A stretch of 20,245 bases of DNA. Origin: Paulinella micropora (lineage: Eukaryota > Cercozoa > Imbricatea > Euglyphida). Of this stretch, positions 17,827-20,245 are shown piece after piece; the stretch's first letter is position 1, and every line of letters starts with the position of its first letter. Under the pieces are notes generated by a model. That model saw nothing but the letters and a program-made list of their open reading frames with translations. It was not told the DNA's origin and did not search any database. Location: NCBI GenBank assembly GCA_009731375.1, contig BJOX01000034.1, forward strand, positions 710,349 to 730,593, written 5' to 3'. The translations under genes and the position numbers were made by a program.

Positions 17827-20245
17827 ACGGGTGGGACAAGGCTACAGGTTTTGAACAAATTGGATATATACAGAAAGAAAGGAGTAATCTGTATTACAAA
17901 CAGCGATAACTTATGCTTAGCACGAGCAATCGTTGTAGTCAAAGCAAAAATTGAAAAACATCCAAAATTCAAGACAATACTAATTGGAAAAAGAAAGATA
18001 CAGCAGGAAATGGCTGAGACTTTACTCGATGAAGCGAAAGTCATTAAGGATGTGTGTGGAATACCAGAAATTAATACATTTGCTAATCACATTAAATACA
18101 ATCTGGTTATTGTTGAATTTCCTGACAAAATCATTTATAAAACAGAACTACTTAATGCGAACGGCGAACGGCTGACTAATCTTTACATTCTAAAGACTGA
18201 AGGACATTACGATGCCATAACTAACATGAAGTCTATGATTGGAAAAAAGAATTTCTGTGCGTTATGTCTAAGAGGGTATATGGAAAGACACGCCTGTGAA
18301 GCCAAATGTAGTATCTGTGAAACCAACGGATGTAAGGGAATAAATGATAAGAGCCAGTGGAAAGAATGTGAGCAGTGTAATAGAAAGTTTCCGAACACTG
18401 AATGCTTTAATAATCACAGGACAACGAACTGCGATGTTAAAGCAANNNNNNNNNNACACAAAAATGCGGATATGCGAAATGCCGAAATTGTAAACTAGTG
18501 AAACCGCTTGAACACCAATGTGAAATAGTCCAAAAAGAAATCTTACCGCCGTCAGAGCAATACATATTATTTGACTTTGAAGCGACACAGGACACAGGCG
18601 AGCACATTGTTAATCATGCGGAAAGCCAGTATTACGATGCAAAGGAACCGCCAGTAATTCACAAGAACATTCAAGATGTCTGTAATTGGGCTTTTGACAC
18701 TAAACACAGCGGATTTACATTTATCGCGCACAATGCCCGCGGTTATGATTGTCAGTTTATTCTTAAGTGGTTGGTTGATAATGGACAAACTCCATTCGTA
18801 ATCTATGAAGGTGGTAAGATTATGATGATGACACTTAAGAAGTATCGCTTTATAGACAGCCTAAGTTTTCTTACGATGCCATTGTCAGACTTTCCAAAGA
18901 CATTCGGACTTACGGAACTTAAGAAAGGTTTCTTCCCGCACTTCTTCAATACGGCAAAAAATAGAAACTATGTCGGTGTAATGCCACATAAGAAACATTA
19001 TGGTTACGACACGATGCGAGGAGATAAACGAAAAGAATTTCTTGAATGGTATGACGAACAAGTGAAAGCACATAACCACTTTGATATGGCGAAGGAAATC
19101 GGTGAGTATTGTCATTCAGATGTTGATATACTGAGAAAGGGTTGTATAGATTTTAGAAACCAGTTTCTAGAGTTTGGTATTGACCCTTTTCAATATACAA
19201 CTATTGCGAGTTGTGTTATGGCTTTGTATCGTGCTAAGTTTATGCCAGAGAATTCAATTGCGATATTGAAAGCGGAAAAGCAAAACAGGATGACTTCTAG
19301 GGCTTGTGTAGAATGGTTAGCATACAGAAGCAGGTTAGATAAAACTGATATTAAACACGCATTCAACGGAGGTGAAAAAATGTTTCAACTCGGGCAATCT
19401 CGTGTGTATGTAGATGGATGGGATGAGAAAAACAAAACCGCTTATGAGTTTTACGGGTGTCATTGGCACGGATGTGATAAGTGTTGGAATAGCAATGCTT
19501 TGAATGTGAAGAAGAATAAGACAATGGGCGAACTATACAAGGAAACAATGAGAAGAGAAAAACAACTTAACGAACAAGCAAAAGTAATAAGTGTCTGGGA
19601 GTGCGAATGGAGCCTGATGAAAACCAGTGAAAGACTGGCAGAGGATACAAACGAACGAATTACTGAACAAGAAGGACTAAACCCACGAGAGGCAATGTTT
19701 GGAGGTAGAGTGAATGCTTTGAAATTATATTGGAAATCACGACATGATAATGAGTATGCGAAATATATTGACATGTGCTCACTTCATCCGACCGTGATGT
19801 ATTACGACCTTTATCCAAGCGGGCACCATATAATTATTAGACCAAACAATGACTACGAAAGAAATGAAATGAAAAATAAAATTATAAACAGAGAATATTT
19901 CGGAGTGGCTAAGGTTAAGATGCTACCACCTAGAGGATTACTACACCCAGTCTTACCGAAGGCAGACAGAGGAAAGATGATGTATTACTTATGCGATAAG
20001 TGCGGAATGACTGAGCAACATGGAGAATGTAAGCACACAGATAAAGAACGAGCAATGACGGGCACATGGGCAACTCCAGAAATTTACAAGGCCTTAGAGA
20101 AAGGGTATAAGTTGATAAAAGTATATGAAGTATGGCACTGGAAAGAACAAAGCAGTAGCCTATTCAAAGAATACATAAAGACATTCTTGAAAGTAAAACA
20201 AGAGTCCAGCGGATACCCCGCGGGATGTAATACGGAAGCAGAAAA
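17824..20245 (+). CDS. polB: Maverick/Polinton-type protein-primed DNA polymerase B (partial)
   Basis: Protein-primed family B polymerases replicate Polinton/adintovirus-like linear DNA. Residues 1-207, before the gap, contain an OTU-like region (NSDNLCLARAI at 26-36, GHYDAI at 127-132) and a series of Cys/His pairs (145-203) typical of the zinc-cluster region before the exonuclease. After the N gap at 18446-18455 the frame shifts by two and runs open to the window end (about 596 codons). It carries ExoI FDFEAT (about 18570), ExoII FIAHNARGYD (about 18720), ExoIII YCHSDVDIL (about 19107), the EFYGCHWHGCDKC segment (about 19448), GGRVNAL (about 19700) and motif A YIDMCSLHPTVMY (about 19765). 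Motifs B and C lie beyond the window. Upstream TAG at 17812 makes ATG 17824 the first Met, but this ATG lies on an insertion boundary and the true N-terminus is probably the ORF at 15497. Confidence 0.88.
18446..18455. other. Scaffold gap inside the polymerase ORF
   Basis: Ten N separate NCDVKA from KCGYAKCRNCK in the zinc-cluster region. The reading frame differs by two across the run and no flanking overlap is visible, so some sequence of unknown length is missing. The apparent stop at 18496-18498 in the left-hand frame is an artefact of this gap. Confidence 0.88.

Overview
This is a eukaryotic nuclear window. It shows canonical GT-AG introns, a conserved WD40 gene that is readable only after splicing, an ankyrin-type gene fragment, long microsatellite arrays and part of a Maverick/Polinton-type (protein-primed PolB) DNA element. 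The host lineage cannot be fixed from sequence alone. Very short introns (44 to about 118 nt) and very short exons (28 to about 80 nt) suggest a compact-intron protist or alga rather than a vertebrate, but this is inference. Two 10-base N runs mark scaffold gaps.

Layout. 1-2.35 kb (+): 3' part of an ankyrin-repeat-like gene, whose long introns are filled with microsatellites, including a roughly 0.8 kb CTT/CTTC/CTTT tract leading to its last splice acceptor. 2.35-4.09 kb: gene-free DNA with an unusual excess of CAGT/GAGT-type tetramers and small direct repeats. 4.09-4.58 kb (+): unrecognised 163-aa ORF, faintly Gag-like. 4.76-7.53 kb (-): complete homologue of WRAP53/TCAB1, the telomerase and scaRNA Cajal-body WD40 protein. 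I resolved it into 17 exons whose phases all agree and whose coding sum (1464 nt) is a multiple of three. 7.76-11.6 kb: (CATA)n arrays with CTTA and CAGA sub-arrays, separated by pyrimidine-rich spacers that include a duplicated block. 11.6-12.7 kb: nothing recognised. 12.7-14.3 kb: pyrimidine tract followed by a purine tract.

14.8-20.2 kb (+): one end of a Maverick/Polinton-like element. It carries a small protein with an AP2-like region and zinc finger (14828-15331), the N-terminal domain that in this polymerase family normally precedes PolB (15497-16250), and a PolB ORF with an OTU-like N-terminal region, a zinc-cluster stretch, the 3'-5' exonuclease motifs and motif A (17824 to past the window end). 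The two polymerase pieces are separated by about 1.6 kb of non-coding DNA with short terminal inverted repeats, located where the family's conserved sequence would be continuous. The copy therefore looks like a polymerase gene split by a later insertion. The first N gap is an unmerged 40-bp contig overlap. The second gap has lost an unknown number of bases in the zinc-cluster region.

Main points to check: the insertion-split polymerase, the OTU-like signature at its N-terminus, and the contrast in host genes between tiny unexpanded introns and a few introns enlarged by microsatellites. Most long ORFs over the arrays are repeat artefacts on both strands and are not annotated.
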